From the NCBI GenBank assembly GCA_964613055.1, contig CAZTGD010000003.1:1-64000 (forward strand): DNA of 64,000 bases, given 5' to 3'. The notes beneath the pieces were generated by a model that was not told the DNA's origin, did no database searches, and worked only from the letters and a program-made list of their open reading frames with translations. How positions within the stretch are numbered: position 1 is the first letter of the stretch; the number at the start of each line of letters is the position of its first letter. Source of the stretch: JAXGMQ01 sp964613055 (GTDB lineage Bacteria; Caldisericota; Caldisericia; JAAYUI01). A program made the position numbers and the translations under genes. This document shows, in pieces, positions 17,356 to 26,207 of this stretch.

Positions 17356-18039
17356 ATGGTAAAGCTTACATATATCGGTCATTCATGTGTGTTGATAGCC
17401 AATAATGGATCAAAGATACTAGTTGATCCCTTTATTGATGGAAACCCTTTTGCAAAGCTGCCAGAGAAGTTCAAGCCAACACTTATACTCGTTACGCATG
17501 CTCATAAAGATCATCTCGGAGATACTGTTAATCTTGCAAAGGATCATAAATGCAAGGTGTTGTGCACTTTCGAACTATCCAATTATCTTTGTTCAGATGG
17601 TGTTGAAGCTATAGGAGCAAATTTTGGTGGTAAAGTGCCCTTTGACTTTGGGTGGGTAAAACTATGGCCTGCAATGCATTCCTCTTCACTCCCCGATGGT
17701 CGTTGCATGGGTTTGGCTTGCAGTTTCGAAATTAGTGTTGGTGGTAAGTCCATATATCACGCGGGAGATACCTCACTGACCTCTGATATGAAACTCGTTG
17801 GCGAGGATAAAACTATCGATATTGCATGTTTGCCAATAGGTGGATTGTACACAATGGGAATAGATGATGCCGTAAAGGCATGTAAATTCATTAAACCTAG
17901 GGTTGCTATTCCAACTCACTATAACACATTCGATGCGATCTCTGTCGATGCTTCAGAGTTTGAAAAAAAACTGGAGAATGCTGATGTTCGATCGAAAGTT
18001 TGTATCCTAGAACCAGGCGAGACCTTGGAATTACCATAA
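17356..18039 (+). CDS. UPF0173-family metallo-beta-lactamase-fold hydrolase
   Basis: 227 aa from ATG 17356, with AGGAG 4 nt upstream; the in-frame TTG 17341 is rejected. The N-terminus MVKLTYIGHSCVLI is the family hallmark. The zinc motif is THAHKDHLGD at ~48-57; later ligands are in YHAGDTSLTSDM and PTHYNTFDAI. Length matches UPF0173 (YtkL-like) proteins. Substrate unknown. It follows the gamma-carbonic-anhydrase-like gene by 20 bp and is probably cotranscribed with it. Confidence 0.92.
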   Translation: MVKLTYIGHSCVLIANNGSKILVDPFIDGNPFAKLPEKFKPTLILVTHAHKDHLGDTVNLAKDHKCKVLCTFELSNYLCSDGVEAIGANFGGKVPFDFGWVKLWPAMHSSSLPDGRCMGLACSFEISVGGKSIYHAGDTSLTSDMKLVGEDKTIDIACLPIGGLYTMGIDDAVKACKFIKPRVAIPTHYNTFDAISVDASEFEKKLENADVRSKVCILEPGETLELP

Positions 18040-18105
18040 TTGTCAACCTGTTGATATCATTGGATATTTGACATTTTAGTTAACCAGTTATTGAACAATA
18101 AATTG

Positions 18106-18133
18106 TTGACTTACTCATCTTCAGGTTTAACAT
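18106..18133 (+). promoter_or_regulatory. Predicted promoter of the decarboxylase operon, leaderless type
   Basis: TTGACT (18106-18111), 16-bp spacer, TAACAT (18128-18133). The -10 ends 10 nt before ATG 18144, which has no SD. An inverted repeat, AACAAT-AA-ATTGTT (18094-18107), overlaps the -35 and could be an operator. Confidence 0.5.
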
Positions 18134-18143
18134 TGCGCCTTAG

Positions 18144-19694
18144 ATGGCAAAAGATATTAACGAGTATATAGCTGAGAGGGAGCGACGCCTAAAGCGAGCC
18201 CAGAATGAAGATGAGAAAGCGCGTTACAAACAGGAGAAACGTGGCAAGAAAACGGCTCGTGACAGGATAAAGTTGCTTCTTGATAAGGGCAGTTTTGCCG
18301 AAACGGATGTCCTCGCATCACACAGAACCGATTATCCTGAATCTGAGAACTACGTACCCGCTGAGGCTGTTGTAACAGGATATGGAACCATCAACGGTAG
18401 ACTGATTTTTATTTTCTCTCAGGATTTCTCAACAATGGGCGGATCGTTGTCGGAGATGCACGGACGAAAGATCGCGAAGATCATGGACATGGCGGCAAAG
18501 GCTGGAGCGCCTGTTATAGGGATAAACGACTCTGGAGGCGCAAGGATACAAGAGGGTGTAGATGCTCTGTCTGGTTATGGAAAGGTATTCTACCGTAACA
18601 CAATATTCTCTGGTGTTATTCCTCAGATATCACTTGTACTGGGTCCCTCTGCTGGAGGAGCAGTATACTCCCCTGCTCTGACTGATTTTATATTTATGGT
18701 TGATGAAATCTCAAATATGTTCATCACTGGCCCAGCGGTCATCAAGTCTGTAACAGGCGAGGAAATAAGCAAGGAATCCCTCGGTGGGGCAAAGGTACAC
18801 ACATCTAAAAGCGGTGTTTGTCATAACCGATTCTCAACTGAAGAGGAGTGCATGGATTCAGTGCGCAGTCTTCTTCAGTTTCTTCCCCAGAATTACAGCG
18901 AACTACCACCACGCATAGTCGGTGATGACGATCCCAATCGCACTTCAATGAATCTCAGAGAAATAGTCCCTACCGATATGAATAAACCATATGATGTCAG
19001 GCACGTCATAAAAGAGACATCTGATAATGGAGAGTTCTTTGAGGTTCAACCAGAGTATGCTAAGAATCTTGTTGTTGGATTCTTAAGGGTGGATGGTTAT
19101 CCCGTAGGTGTTGTTGCTAATCAACCATCTCATCTGGCGGGATGTCTCGACATTAACTGCTCAGATAAAGGTTCGAGATTCATCCGAACCTGTGATTCAT
19201 TCAACATTCCCTTACTTAATATAGTAGATGTTCCAGGTTTTCTTCCCGGTGTTTCGCAGGAACATAATGGCATAATAAGACATGGTGCGAAGCTGTTGTA
19301 CTCATTTGCTGAAGCTACTACTCCAAAAATCACTGTCATACTCAGGAAAGCCTATGGTGGAGCCTATCTGGCGATGTGTTCTCGGGATATGGGTGCTGAC
19401 CACGTGTTTGCCTGGCCACAAGCGCACATTGCTGTTATGGGTGCAGAAGGCGCGGTCAAGTTACTGTATTCAGATGAGATCCGAAAAGCCGATGATAAAG
19501 AGGCTTTTATCGCAAAGAAAGCCGAAGAATACAACGAAAACTATGGGAATCCATATATAGCCGCTGAAAGGGGATACATAGATGCCGTCATCAACCCAGA
19601 AGAAACACGTCCCCGTATAGCCTACGCGCTACACATGCTAGGGAACAAAACCGAGAGCAGACCAAAAAGAAAGCACGGTAACATACCTCTATGA
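18144..19694 (+). CDS. mmdA: Na+-translocating acyl-CoA (methylmalonyl-CoA type) decarboxylase, alpha (carboxyltransferase) subunit
   Basis: 516 aa, the size of MmdA and of propionyl-CoA carboxylase beta subunits, and shorter than glutaconyl-CoA decarboxylase alpha. A crotonase-like carboxyltransferase: the first half has GINDSGGARIQEGVDALSGY, the second GGAYLAMCSRDMGADHVFAW. It moves CO2 from the acyl-CoA to biotin on the carrier protein encoded two genes downstream. The gene overlaps the next by 4 bp (ATGA). Together with the OadG-like, biotin carrier and beta subunits it forms a membrane Na+ pump. The substrate methylmalonyl-CoA is inferred from length and operon; no mutase or epimerase is in the window. 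Confidence 0.92.
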   Translation: MAKDINEYIAERERRLKRAQNEDEKARYKQEKRGKKTARDRIKLLLDKGSFAETDVLASHRTDYPESENYVPAEAVVTGYGTINGRLIFIFSQDFSTMGGSLSEMHGRKIAKIMDMAAKAGAPVIGINDSGGARIQEGVDALSGYGKVFYRNTIFSGVIPQISLVLGPSAGGAVYSPALTDFIFMVDEISNMFITGPAVIKSVTGEEISKESLGGAKVHTSKSGVCHNRFSTEEECMDSVRSLLQFLPQNYSELPPRIVGDDDPNRTSMNLREIVPTDMNKPYDVRHVIKETSDNGEFFEVQPEYAKNLVVGFLRVDGYPVGVVANQPSHLAGCLDINCSDKGSRFIRTCDSFNIPLLNIVDVPGFLPGVSQEHNGIIRHGAKLLYSFAEATTPKITVILRKAYGGAYLAMCSRDMGADHVFAWPQAHIAVMGAEGAVKLLYSDEIRKADDKEAFIAKKAEEYNENYGNPYIAAERGYIDAVINPEETRPRIAYALHMLGNKTESRPKRKHGNIPL

Positions 19695-20155
19695 CCAGGG
19701 ATAGGGTCCTTAACTTTTTCACCAGTATGTTTCTGATTGCTGGAATTGCGTTGGTTGGTTTCTTCATCTACAACAAGTGGAGCATCTACATTGAACCAGT
19801 GGGTAAAAGTGGTACTACATTGATTGCTGGTATTGTTGCCTTTGTGGTCACATTCTTGGTGCTTATTATTGTCACTCTCTGTATAGTTGCTTTGAAGTCC
19901 GTGTTAGAAAAAGAAACTAAAACAGAGACTAAACCCGTGACATCAACACGAACACCAAGTGTTGCAAATGAAAAAACATCGGTTGTCGACACCGAAGCTG
20001 AGTTGATCGCCGTAATAACCTCAGCTATTCGAACATTCGAGTCAGAAGGCTTAAAAACCTCATCTTTCACTGAGTTTAAGGTCAGAGAGATGGTTGCTTC
20101 AGGATCTTCATGGAGGATACTGACGCGTGATGAATTCAACAGCGTTGGAGGATAA
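19691..20155 (+). CDS. OadG-like gamma/delta subunit of the Na+ pump decarboxylase
   Basis: 154 aa. Two hydrophobic segments, at ~10-27 (FTSMFLIAGIALVGFFIY) and ~42-68 (TLIAGIVAFVVTFLVLIIVT), then a charged linker (EKETKTETKPVTSTRTPSV), then a small domain at ~103-150 (ELIAVITSAIRTFESEG ... SSWRILTRDEF). The C-terminal 'A-I-...-W' pattern resembles the OAD_gamma C-terminus. Canonical OadG/MmdD has one TM, so the two hydrophobic segments are unusual. Position between the alpha subunit and biotin carrier, with ATGA overlap, is the main support. Confidence 0.75.
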   Translation: MTRDRVLNFFTSMFLIAGIALVGFFIYNKWSIYIEPVGKSGTTLIAGIVAFVVTFLVLIIVTLCIVALKSVLEKETKTETKPVTSTRTPSVANEKTSVVDTEAELIAVITSAIRTFESEGLKTSSFTEFKVREMVASGSSWRILTRDEFNSVGG

Positions 20156-20158
20156 TGA

Positions 20159-20563
20159 ATGGGCAAAAAATACAGAGTCATTGTTTCAGGCAAGTCGTAC
20201 GAGGTGGAAGTAGAAGAAGTCTCTGCTGGTGAAGGGGTAACCCAGACAAGCGTAGCACCCGTACCTGCACCTCAGCCTTCTTCAGTGACCCATGATAAAC
20301 CTGAACCAAAAACATCTGTTTCAGCTACTGAAAACACTGCTACATCTAATCAAGCTGATCTGACAGCTCCAATACCTGGAACTATATTAAAAATCGAAGC
20401 GAGTGCTGGCGATAAGGTAAAGGCAGGTGATCTCCTGCTTATCATCGAAGCGATGAAAATGGAGAATGAGATATCTGCTGAGGCCGATGGCATTATTTCT
20501 GAGATACCCGTCAAAGAAGGAGACAATGTTGCCGCGGGTGATGTGCTAGTCAGGTTCAAATAG
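20159..20563 (+). CDS. mmdC: Biotin carboxyl carrier subunit of the decarboxylase
   Basis: 134 aa. N-terminal ~20 residues MGKKYRVIVSGKSYEVEVEE, then a Pro/Ala/Thr-rich flexible linker to ~65, then a biotinyl domain at ~68-134 with the biotin attachment site EAMKMEN (Lys100). The swinging biotin carries CO2 from the carboxyltransferase to the membrane beta subunit. GGAGG lies 7 nt before ATG 20159. The next gene starts on the base after its stop. Confidence 0.96.
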   Translation: MGKKYRVIVSGKSYEVEVEEVSAGEGVTQTSVAPVPAPQPSSVTHDKPEPKTSVSATENTATSNQADLTAPIPGTILKIEASAGDKVKAGDLLLIIEAMKMENEISAEADGIISEIPVKEGDNVAAGDVLVRFK

Positions 20564-21694
20564 ATGCAATTTGTAGACGGACTCTTCGGAGTTTTTTCAA
20601 ACTCTGGATTCACAGCCATTACAACCGGTAATATCATCATGATCGTTGTCGGTTTTATCCTGTTGTTTCTGGCTATCAAATACAAGTTTGAACCGCTTCT
20701 GCTCATTCCAATAGCGATGGGGTGTATTCTGGTTAACTTACCATTATCCACAATCGGAATGAATGGTTCAGAAGTGGGTTTCCTCGGTGTGATCTTCCAG
20801 GCTCTGACCTCAACAGAAATACTACCAATCATCATGTTTTTGTGCCTTGGAGCATTGACTGATTTCACTCCACTGCTTTCGAGACCCGTTACCTTTATTC
20901 TAGGTGCTGCCGCTCAATTTGGAGTATTCATGGCGCTTTTCCTCGCAATCGGCTTTGGTTTCAGCCCTCAAGAATCAGCCGCAATAGCAATCATAGGAGG
21001 TGCTGACGGACCAACGTCCATCTTCCTTGCAACCAAGATGGCGCCGAGTCTTCTTGGAGCCATATCTGTGGCCGCTTACTCCTATATGTCCCTCGTGCCG
21101 ATGATACTTCCACCAGTAATCAGAGCGCTAACCCCCGAAAAGGAGAGAAGGATCAGGATGGAGATGCCAAAACTAGTCTCCAGAACTACGAAAATTCTTT
21201 TTCCCATTGTAGTCGCTGTGATCGTTGGCTTTATACTTCCCTCATCAATTCCGCTCATTGGCATGTTGATGACAGGGAACCTCATACGTGAATCAGGCGT
21301 TGTTGAGAGACTCTCAAAAGCACTTCAAAATGAGATATGTAACATAGCAACAATCTTTCTTGGATTGACGGTTGGGTGTACTATGGTGGCTGGAGATTTC
21401 CTGACACCAAACACTCTTAAGATTATCCTGCTAGGACTCATAGCATTTGCGTTTGGTGCGGCAGGTGGTACGCTCATGGGGAGGTTGATGTGCAAACTCT
21501 CTGGTGGAAAGATTAACCCTATGATTGGAGCAGCGGGTGTATCAGCAGTGCCAATGAGTGCTCGCACTGTTCAAATTGAAGGACAGAGATACGACAAGAA
21601 CAATCACCTTCTGATGTCTGCAATGGGTCCAAATGTTGCCGGAGTTATTGGAACAGCAGTTGCCGCCGGTGTTTTCATAGCACTATTCATGTAG
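20564..21694 (+). CDS. mmdB: Na+-transporting decarboxylase beta subunit
   Basis: 376 aa, polytopic membrane protein of the OadB/MmdB/GcdB family, the usual length. The conserved GGADGPTSIFLATK motif (~148-161) and the later ITGNLIRESGV-like segment (MTGNLIRESGV) plus NTLKIILLGLIAFAFG are family signatures linked to Na+ movement coupled to carboxybiotin decarboxylation. The ATG abuts the stop of the biotin carrier, so translation is coupled. It ends the operon. Confidence 0.95.
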   Translation: MQFVDGLFGVFSNSGFTAITTGNIIMIVVGFILLFLAIKYKFEPLLLIPIAMGCILVNLPLSTIGMNGSEVGFLGVIFQALTSTEILPIIMFLCLGALTDFTPLLSRPVTFILGAAAQFGVFMALFLAIGFGFSPQESAAIAIIGGADGPTSIFLATKMAPSLLGAISVAAYSYMSLVPMILPPVIRALTPEKERRIRMEMPKLVSRTTKILFPIVVAVIVGFILPSSIPLIGMLMTGNLIRESGVVERLSKALQNEICNIATIFLGLTVGCTMVAGDFLTPNTLKIILLGLIAFAFGAAGGTLMGRLMCKLSGGKINPMIGAAGVSAVPMSARTVQIEGQRYDKNNHLLMSAMGPNVAGVIGTAVAAGVFIALFM

Positions 21695-21701
21695 TAAAAA
21701 C

Positions 21702-21721
21702 GAGTTGTTTGAACGCAACTC
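21702..21721 (+). terminator. Weak hairpin after the decarboxylase operon
   Basis: GAGTTG (21702-21707) pairs with CAACTC (21716-21721) and is followed by TGTTGTT. It overlaps the -35 of the next gene, so a terminator role is uncertain. Confidence 0.3.
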
Positions 21722-21733
21722 TGTTGTTAGAAT
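21705..21733 (+). promoter_or_regulatory. Predicted promoter of the Ig/stalk gene, leaderless type
   Basis: TTGTTT (21705-21710), 17-bp spacer, TAGAAT (21728-21733). The -10 ends 9 nt before ATG 21743, which lacks an SD. Confidence 0.55.
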
Positions 21734-21742
21734 ATCTTTATC

Positions 21743-23815
21743 ATGAGGAATAGAGTAATCATAATCGTTGTTCTCTTTGTTGTATTGGTTTTTGCTGTCA
21801 GTGTCCTTGGAAGGCAGGCATATTTTGACATATTCATTGAAACCTATCCGAACATCGAAGGCACTGATATCGATGTGTGCATCTGTCACACAAATCCTTT
21901 TGGAGATAGTTCTAGAAATCCATACGGCATTGACTTTGCAAATCATAACTACAGCCTGGTTGAGATAGAGAACAACGATTCGGATGGTGATGGCTGGAGG
22001 AACATTGACGAGATAAATGCATTAACACATCCAGGTGATCCGACAGATGTTCCCAGTATGCAGGATACAACACCACCAATTATTGAGATCGATAAACCAG
22101 CTAATGGTGAGATAATTGAGGGTGGAGATTTTTTAGTTCAGGGAACAGCCAGTGACAACATTCGAGTAGTTAACATAATTCTAAAGATACCCGGACTACC
22201 TGACAGGGAGTTAAATATAGTTGATGGAAAATGGACTTCGCAAATCAGTGTTAAAAAGGGAGCTATATTAGAGATCACTGCCACAGCTTATGATCTGTCT
22301 GGCAATCACTCATCAGCAAGCGTTCAGGTGACAGTCGTGTTTGATGATGTTACACCACCTGTTGTCGAATTCATCTTCCCTCAGGATGGGATTACGCTTG
22401 ACAGCTTCCCGTTTCTGGTGAAGGGCAGAACCATTGAAGACGACAACAGCACCAAACTGGTTGAGTATTCATTGGATGAAGGTAATTCATGGAACCCTGC
22501 GTCTGGGACCAAGGAGTGGAGTTTCCCTGTGCTGGTAGCCCCAGAAGGAGAACTACGGATATGGGTTCGAGCAACAGACACAATGGGTTTCACTTCAAGG
22601 CCATATGTGCTAACTGTTACAATAGATCTTCCTGATGTACAACCACCAAACATAACCTACCCCACACCTGACATGCTGGTTAGGCAGTCCTCAGTAGTCA
22701 TTTCCGGTACAGCTAAAAAACCAGCAAAAACGGTTGATGTGAGGATAGATAATGACCAGTGGCAATCAGTTTCGGTAAAAGACAATTTCTGGATGATTGA
22801 GTTGTCAGGATATGCAGAGGGTGAACACACAGTTGAAGCAAAGGCTTATGACATTCTCAACAGACAATCAGACGTTGCTACCGTTAAGTTCGCATATGAA
22901 CCCAAAGAAAACAAACCACCTATCGTTACTATCGATTCCCCCTCTCAGGGATCTGAATATGAGATTGGATTTATCATTGACATCAGAGGTAGCGCATCGG
23001 ACGACTCTGGGGTATTAAGTGTTGATATTATGTTAGATGATGGACAGTGGACTCAAACGATTGGTAGAGAAAGCTGGTTTTCAAGAAGTTTGAGTTTTAA
23101 TGAGTCAGGAAATCATGTCATTAAGGTCAGAGCAACCGATATAAATGGAAACACGTCAGAACCAGTATCAGCTGAGATAATTATTCTCCCTGCACTTGAA
23201 TTTTCATTTAGCGAACCAAGCATTGATGAAAATGGAAACATGGGTGTCAGGATCACTTGGAACAGAGATCTAACAGTTAAGCCATCTGTAGCACTCAAGG
23301 GTTCAACTACAAATGCAGAGGTTGAAAATATCGGTGATAGAGAACTATCAGTTCATTCAACACTTGGGGTAGGCAACACGACAATTACGGTAAATGGGCT
23401 TCATTTTGGAAGCGTTTCATCCTCAATCAAGGTTGAGTATGCGGTAGCAGTCAACCTGACAATAGATAGCGACAGGATGGTTGTGAACAATCATATAATC
23501 AATATCCCTCAACCAGCGACAATCATTAATGATCGCATGTATATTCCATTTAGATCGCTTGGTGAAGCGTTCAATGCCGATGTATTATGGGATGGAGAAA
23601 CAAAAACTGCCACCTATGTTCTGGGGAATAACTCATACCATGTTACTCTAAACAGCGAAATAGCTCGAGTTAATGGTGAAGAAGTCACAATGGAAAATAC
23701 TCCCCAAATCGTTCATGACAGGTTGATGATTCCCGTCAGGGCTGTTTCCATGATACTCGGTGCGAGAGTTGATTACGACAGTGAGACAAGAACAGCTACG
23801 ATAACATTGCCTTAG
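21743..23815 (+). CDS. Exported protein: CxCH/Ca-binding N-domain, Ig-like repeats, C-terminal stalk domain
   Basis: 690 aa. Signal/TM MRNRVIIIVVLFVVLVFAVS. Residues ~45-100 contain VCICHTNPFGDSSRNPYG followed by NDSDGDGWRNIDEINALTHP. This is the layout of a known exported domain (a cytochrome-like CxxCHTNP motif then a Ca2+-binding DxDxDG loop), but the heme motif here is CxCH, one residue short. Four Ig-like units of ~90 aa follow (each near DTTPPIIEIDKPANGEIIEG, VTPPVVEFIFPQDG, VQPPNITYPTPD, NKPPIVTIDSPSQG). Residues ~565-690 are a stalk domain (DRMYIPFRSLGEAF, HDRLMIPVRAVSMI). Its last 4 bp overlap the convergent MFS gene. Likely a surface protein; partner unknown. Confidence 0.88.
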   Translation: MRNRVIIIVVLFVVLVFAVSVLGRQAYFDIFIETYPNIEGTDIDVCICHTNPFGDSSRNPYGIDFANHNYSLVEIENNDSDGDGWRNIDEINALTHPGDPTDVPSMQDTTPPIIEIDKPANGEIIEGGDFLVQGTASDNIRVVNIILKIPGLPDRELNIVDGKWTSQISVKKGAILEITATAYDLSGNHSSASVQVTVVFDDVTPPVVEFIFPQDGITLDSFPFLVKGRTIEDDNSTKLVEYSLDEGNSWNPASGTKEWSFPVLVAPEGELRIWVRATDTMGFTSRPYVLTVTIDLPDVQPPNITYPTPDMLVRQSSVVISGTAKKPAKTVDVRIDNDQWQSVSVKDNFWMIELSGYAEGEHTVEAKAYDILNRQSDVATVKFAYEPKENKPPIVTIDSPSQGSEYEIGFIIDIRGSASDDSGVLSVDIMLDDGQWTQTIGRESWFSRSLSFNESGNHVIKVRATDINGNTSEPVSAEIIILPALEFSFSEPSIDENGNMGVRITWNRDLTVKPSVALKGSTTNAEVENIGDRELSVHSTLGVGNTTITVNGLHFGSVSSSIKVEYAVAVNLTIDSDRMVVNNHIINIPQPATIINDRMYIPFRSLGEAFNADVLWDGETKTATYVLGNNSYHVTLNSEIARVNGEEVTMENTPQIVHDRLMIPVRAVSMILGARVDYDSETRTATITLP

Positions 23816-25101
23816 TCATTGTCATTATCGTTATTGTTTGGAGTACAGTCACCAATTGAGTCAACTAGATGGTATAATTTCATACCAATCAACCCGCCAG
23901 CTCCAAGAAGCAAACCATAAAGGACATACAGTGTGATTGGGACAGACAGGACAGAAGCCATGAATCCAGTAAGTAGGTTACCAAATGGTTTGAGTCCCAT
24001 CATTGCAACGCTAAAGAAACCCAGCACCCTTCCACAGTAACGTCTGTCAACAAGTATTGGGAGTATACTTCTCCCAAGTGCGTTTTGACCTGATATTGAA
24101 AAACCATATAATAAAAGTGCAAAAAATGCGAATACTGTTGTGCCAATTGTAGTAGAAAAAGCAACAAGAAGGCCTACGATAGGACATAGGACAGCCGTCA
24201 TAGAGAATATCTTCACGGGTATCCCGAAACCAGCTTTTGTAGCGAGTAATATAGCTGCGACAAGAGCACCCGCACCAATGGTAGATTCGAGTAGCCCATA
24301 CCCTTCAGAACCAAAACCAAATATGTTTTCAGCTATACCTGGAAGAAGTGTCATTGCCCCATATCCAAGTATAGCTGTAGTTGATATGATGATCAGTATT
24401 AATACGGGACGAGGTTTAGATCTAACGTACTTTGCGCCATCAATAAATTGACGCAGAATACTCCCTCGATATGTCTCTCTGACCTGTGTTGTTTCTAATG
24501 TATTAAGAATAATTATAAGTGGTATTGAAAATACTGATGCCAATATAAAAACCCATGCTGGACCTACCCAAGCAATAAGAAATCCACCGATCGTTGGACC
24601 TACAATTCTGCCTATATTTGCCACGACACTGGAGAATCCGCCAGCACTGACCATTTTCTCTGCTCCAACCAAGTCCATCAGCAGTGAAAGTTTTGATGGG
24701 AATTGCATCGCAACTGCAGAGCTTTCCAGTGTTGCAAATACTAAAAGCATCCAGCAATTGATATGACCTGACCATATGATTATTGCCAGGATTGGATAGA
24801 GTCCAATCCTTACTGATTGGAAATAAAGAACCGTTTTTCGTCTTGTAAACGCATCCGATATTGAGGTAGCAAAGGGAGAGAGAACGAGATGTGGTATGGC
24901 CATACAAAAACCCAAAAGACCCAAGAATTCGTATGAATGTGTTAGTTCAAAGGTATACCACCTAATAGTAGTCATGAACATCCAAGCTCCTGGAATCCAT
25001 AAACCCTGCCCAATTATATACAGTCGGAATCTCGGTTCTTGAAGCGCGGGAACCGCACCCCACAGCCTGGTTGTGAATTGCTGAAGACCTCTTTTAACCA
25101 T
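23812..25101 (-). CDS. Major facilitator superfamily transporter
   Basis: 429 aa, about 12 TM helices. The loop between TM2 and TM3 (SISDAFTRRKTVLYF) is the MFS motif A region. The central segment (VVANIGRIVGPTIGGFLIAWVG) is typical of DHA3/EntS-like exporters. This suggests drug or metabolite efflux, but the substrate is unknown. ATG 25101 has no SD; an extended -10 (TGCTATATT) ends 8 nt upstream. The gene is convergent with the Ig/stalk protein (4-bp overlap). Confidence 0.88.
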   Translation of the reverse strand: MVKRGLQQFTTRLWGAVPALQEPRFRLYIIGQGLWIPGAWMFMTTIRWYTFELTHSYEFLGLLGFCMAIPHLVLSPFATSISDAFTRRKTVLYFQSVRIGLYPILAIIIWSGHINCWMLLVFATLESSAVAMQFPSKLSLLMDLVGAEKMVSAGGFSSVVANIGRIVGPTIGGFLIAWVGPAWVFILASVFSIPLIIILNTLETTQVRETYRGSILRQFIDGAKYVRSKPRPVLILIIISTTAILGYGAMTLLPGIAENIFGFGSEGYGLLESTIGAGALVAAILLATKAGFGIPVKIFSMTAVLCPIVGLLVAFSTTIGTTVFAFFALLLYGFSISGQNALGRSILPILVDRRYCGRVLGFFSVAMMGLKPFGNLLTGFMASVLSVPITLYVLYGLLLGAGGLIGMKLYHLVDSIGDCTPNNNDNDND

Positions 25102-25109
25102 TGGGCTTC

Positions 25110-25115
25110 AATATA
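25110..25115 (-). promoter_or_regulatory. Predicted extended -10 of the MFS gene, leaderless type
   Basis: Minus strand TATATT preceded by TGC (extended -10), ending 8 nt before ATG 25101. No convincing -35. Confidence 0.4.
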
Positions 25116-25169
25116 GCACTAATGACATGTAAAAGATGAAAGAATTATGAAATAATTGATACTGCCAAT

Positions 25170-25937
25170 TTATTCAAGTAGTGACCTTCTCCATTCACTC
25201 GATGTTGCAAGCAAACCCAATCCGATAGCGAGTAGGATACCAGTTCCGTATTCAACTGGGTTGTTGCCATTGGCAAGGATAATTGTGAAGTATATATGGT
25301 ATGCAACAAGAATGATCGTACCCAGACTCCAGACATTCCATGGCAGTGAGAGTCTTCCACCCCACATACGAAGCGAAATAGCAACAGCTCCAGAGAACAT
25401 GAACAGATCTCCTAGAAGGAATGCTATAGTAAATATCTTTGCTGAATTACTTAATCCGCTTCCGTTGGAACTTAAGAATGAGCTTGTGAATAAAAAGATT
25501 AGTACAATGGCAAAGGCTGATATTATTATTGCAATAAGAACTCTCACATTGGTGCCAATCTTGGTTTTTATCAGACTCTGTTGATACCAAAACCCCCATA
25601 CGAGAAATATGAAACAAATTAAGATAAATGGATATGGAATCAAGTTAAACCAATTAGGAAGCATCTCAAGAAGATGATTTATTGCTCTGAATGCTTCTGC
25701 TATTACCAGTGAAAGAGAACCCAGAGTAAAGAGAAACCAAGTCTTTCTTTCGGCATTTCTTTTTGAAAATGAGTTGATAATAATGACACCTGCTGTAAAT
25801 GCCAGAACAGAGGGAATGAAAAACAACATCGCCTGTGAATATAACCCAAGCCATTGAGGATTTCTCAAAATACTCAATATAGACAAGACAATTACAACAA
25901 GCCATATACATACAATCCATCCTACTCTGAGTCTCAT
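25170..25937 (-). CDS. Eight-TM membrane protein of unknown function
   Basis: 255 aa from ATG 25937, with AAGGTGG 5 nt upstream; an in-frame GTG at 25946 overlaps that SD and is rejected. About eight hydrophobic helices span almost the whole chain (for example WIVCIWLVVIVLSILSIL, AIIISAFAIVLIFLFTSSF, GTGILLAIGLGLLATSS), with short loops and few charges. The layout resembles integral sensory modules (MASE-like) but no signalling domain is attached. It is divergent from the giant histidine kinase, which itself lacks TM segments, so a functional link is conceivable. Not recognised. Confidence 0.75.
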   Translation of the reverse strand: MRLRVGWIVCIWLVVIVLSILSILRNPQWLGLYSQAMLFFIPSVLAFTAGVIIINSFSKRNAERKTWFLFTLGSLSLVIAEAFRAINHLLEMLPNWFNLIPYPFILICFIFLVWGFWYQQSLIKTKIGTNVRVLIAIIISAFAIVLIFLFTSSFLSSNGSGLSNSAKIFTIAFLLGDLFMFSGAVAISLRMWGGRLSLPWNVWSLGTIILVAYHIYFTIILANGNNPVEYGTGILLAIGLGLLATSSEWRRSLLE

Positions 25938-25966
25938 ACACACCACCTTTATTATTCTAACAGACT

Positions 25967-25994
25967 ATATTATTTATAGATGCTCTTTTGTCAA
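25967..25994 (-). promoter_or_regulatory. Predicted promoter of the eight-TM protein gene
   Basis: Minus strand TTGACA (25989-25994), 16-bp spacer, TAATAT (25967-25972). It leaves a ~25-nt leader with the SD. Confidence 0.45.
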
Positions 25995-26019
25995 TTGCAT
26001 GTATCTATAGATTAGCTTT

Positions 26020-26045
26020 TTATCTAGATTCATGCTTATCTAGAT
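26020..26045. repeat. Two direct copies of a palindrome-containing decamer between divergent genes
   Basis: TTATCTAGAT at 26020-26029 and again at 26036-26045, a 16-bp period. Each contains the palindrome ATCTAGAT. They lie in the 270-bp AT-rich region between the eight-TM gene and the histidine kinase and could be a regulator binding site. Confidence 0.35.
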
Positions 26046-26172
26046 ATATACAAGTGTATTGAGAAATTTTCGAGACTATTCTCTATGTTAAGTTATTAAA
26101 CAGAATAATAGATAAAACCTAGATAGCAAAAGTATAGTTAATTTCATTATTTCATTTCATCAATAATGATAG

Positions 26173-26201
26173 TTGCTTTGTTTTAGTTGTTTTGCTAAAA
26201 T
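26173..26201 (+). promoter_or_regulatory. Predicted promoter of the histidine kinase gene, leaderless type
   Basis: TTGCTT (26173-26178), 17-bp spacer ending TGC, then TAAAAT (26196-26201), an extended -10. It ends directly before ATG 26202 and 6 nt before ATG 26208, so the second ATG would be at the mRNA 5' end. Confidence 0.5.
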
Positions 26202-26207
26202 ATGTTT

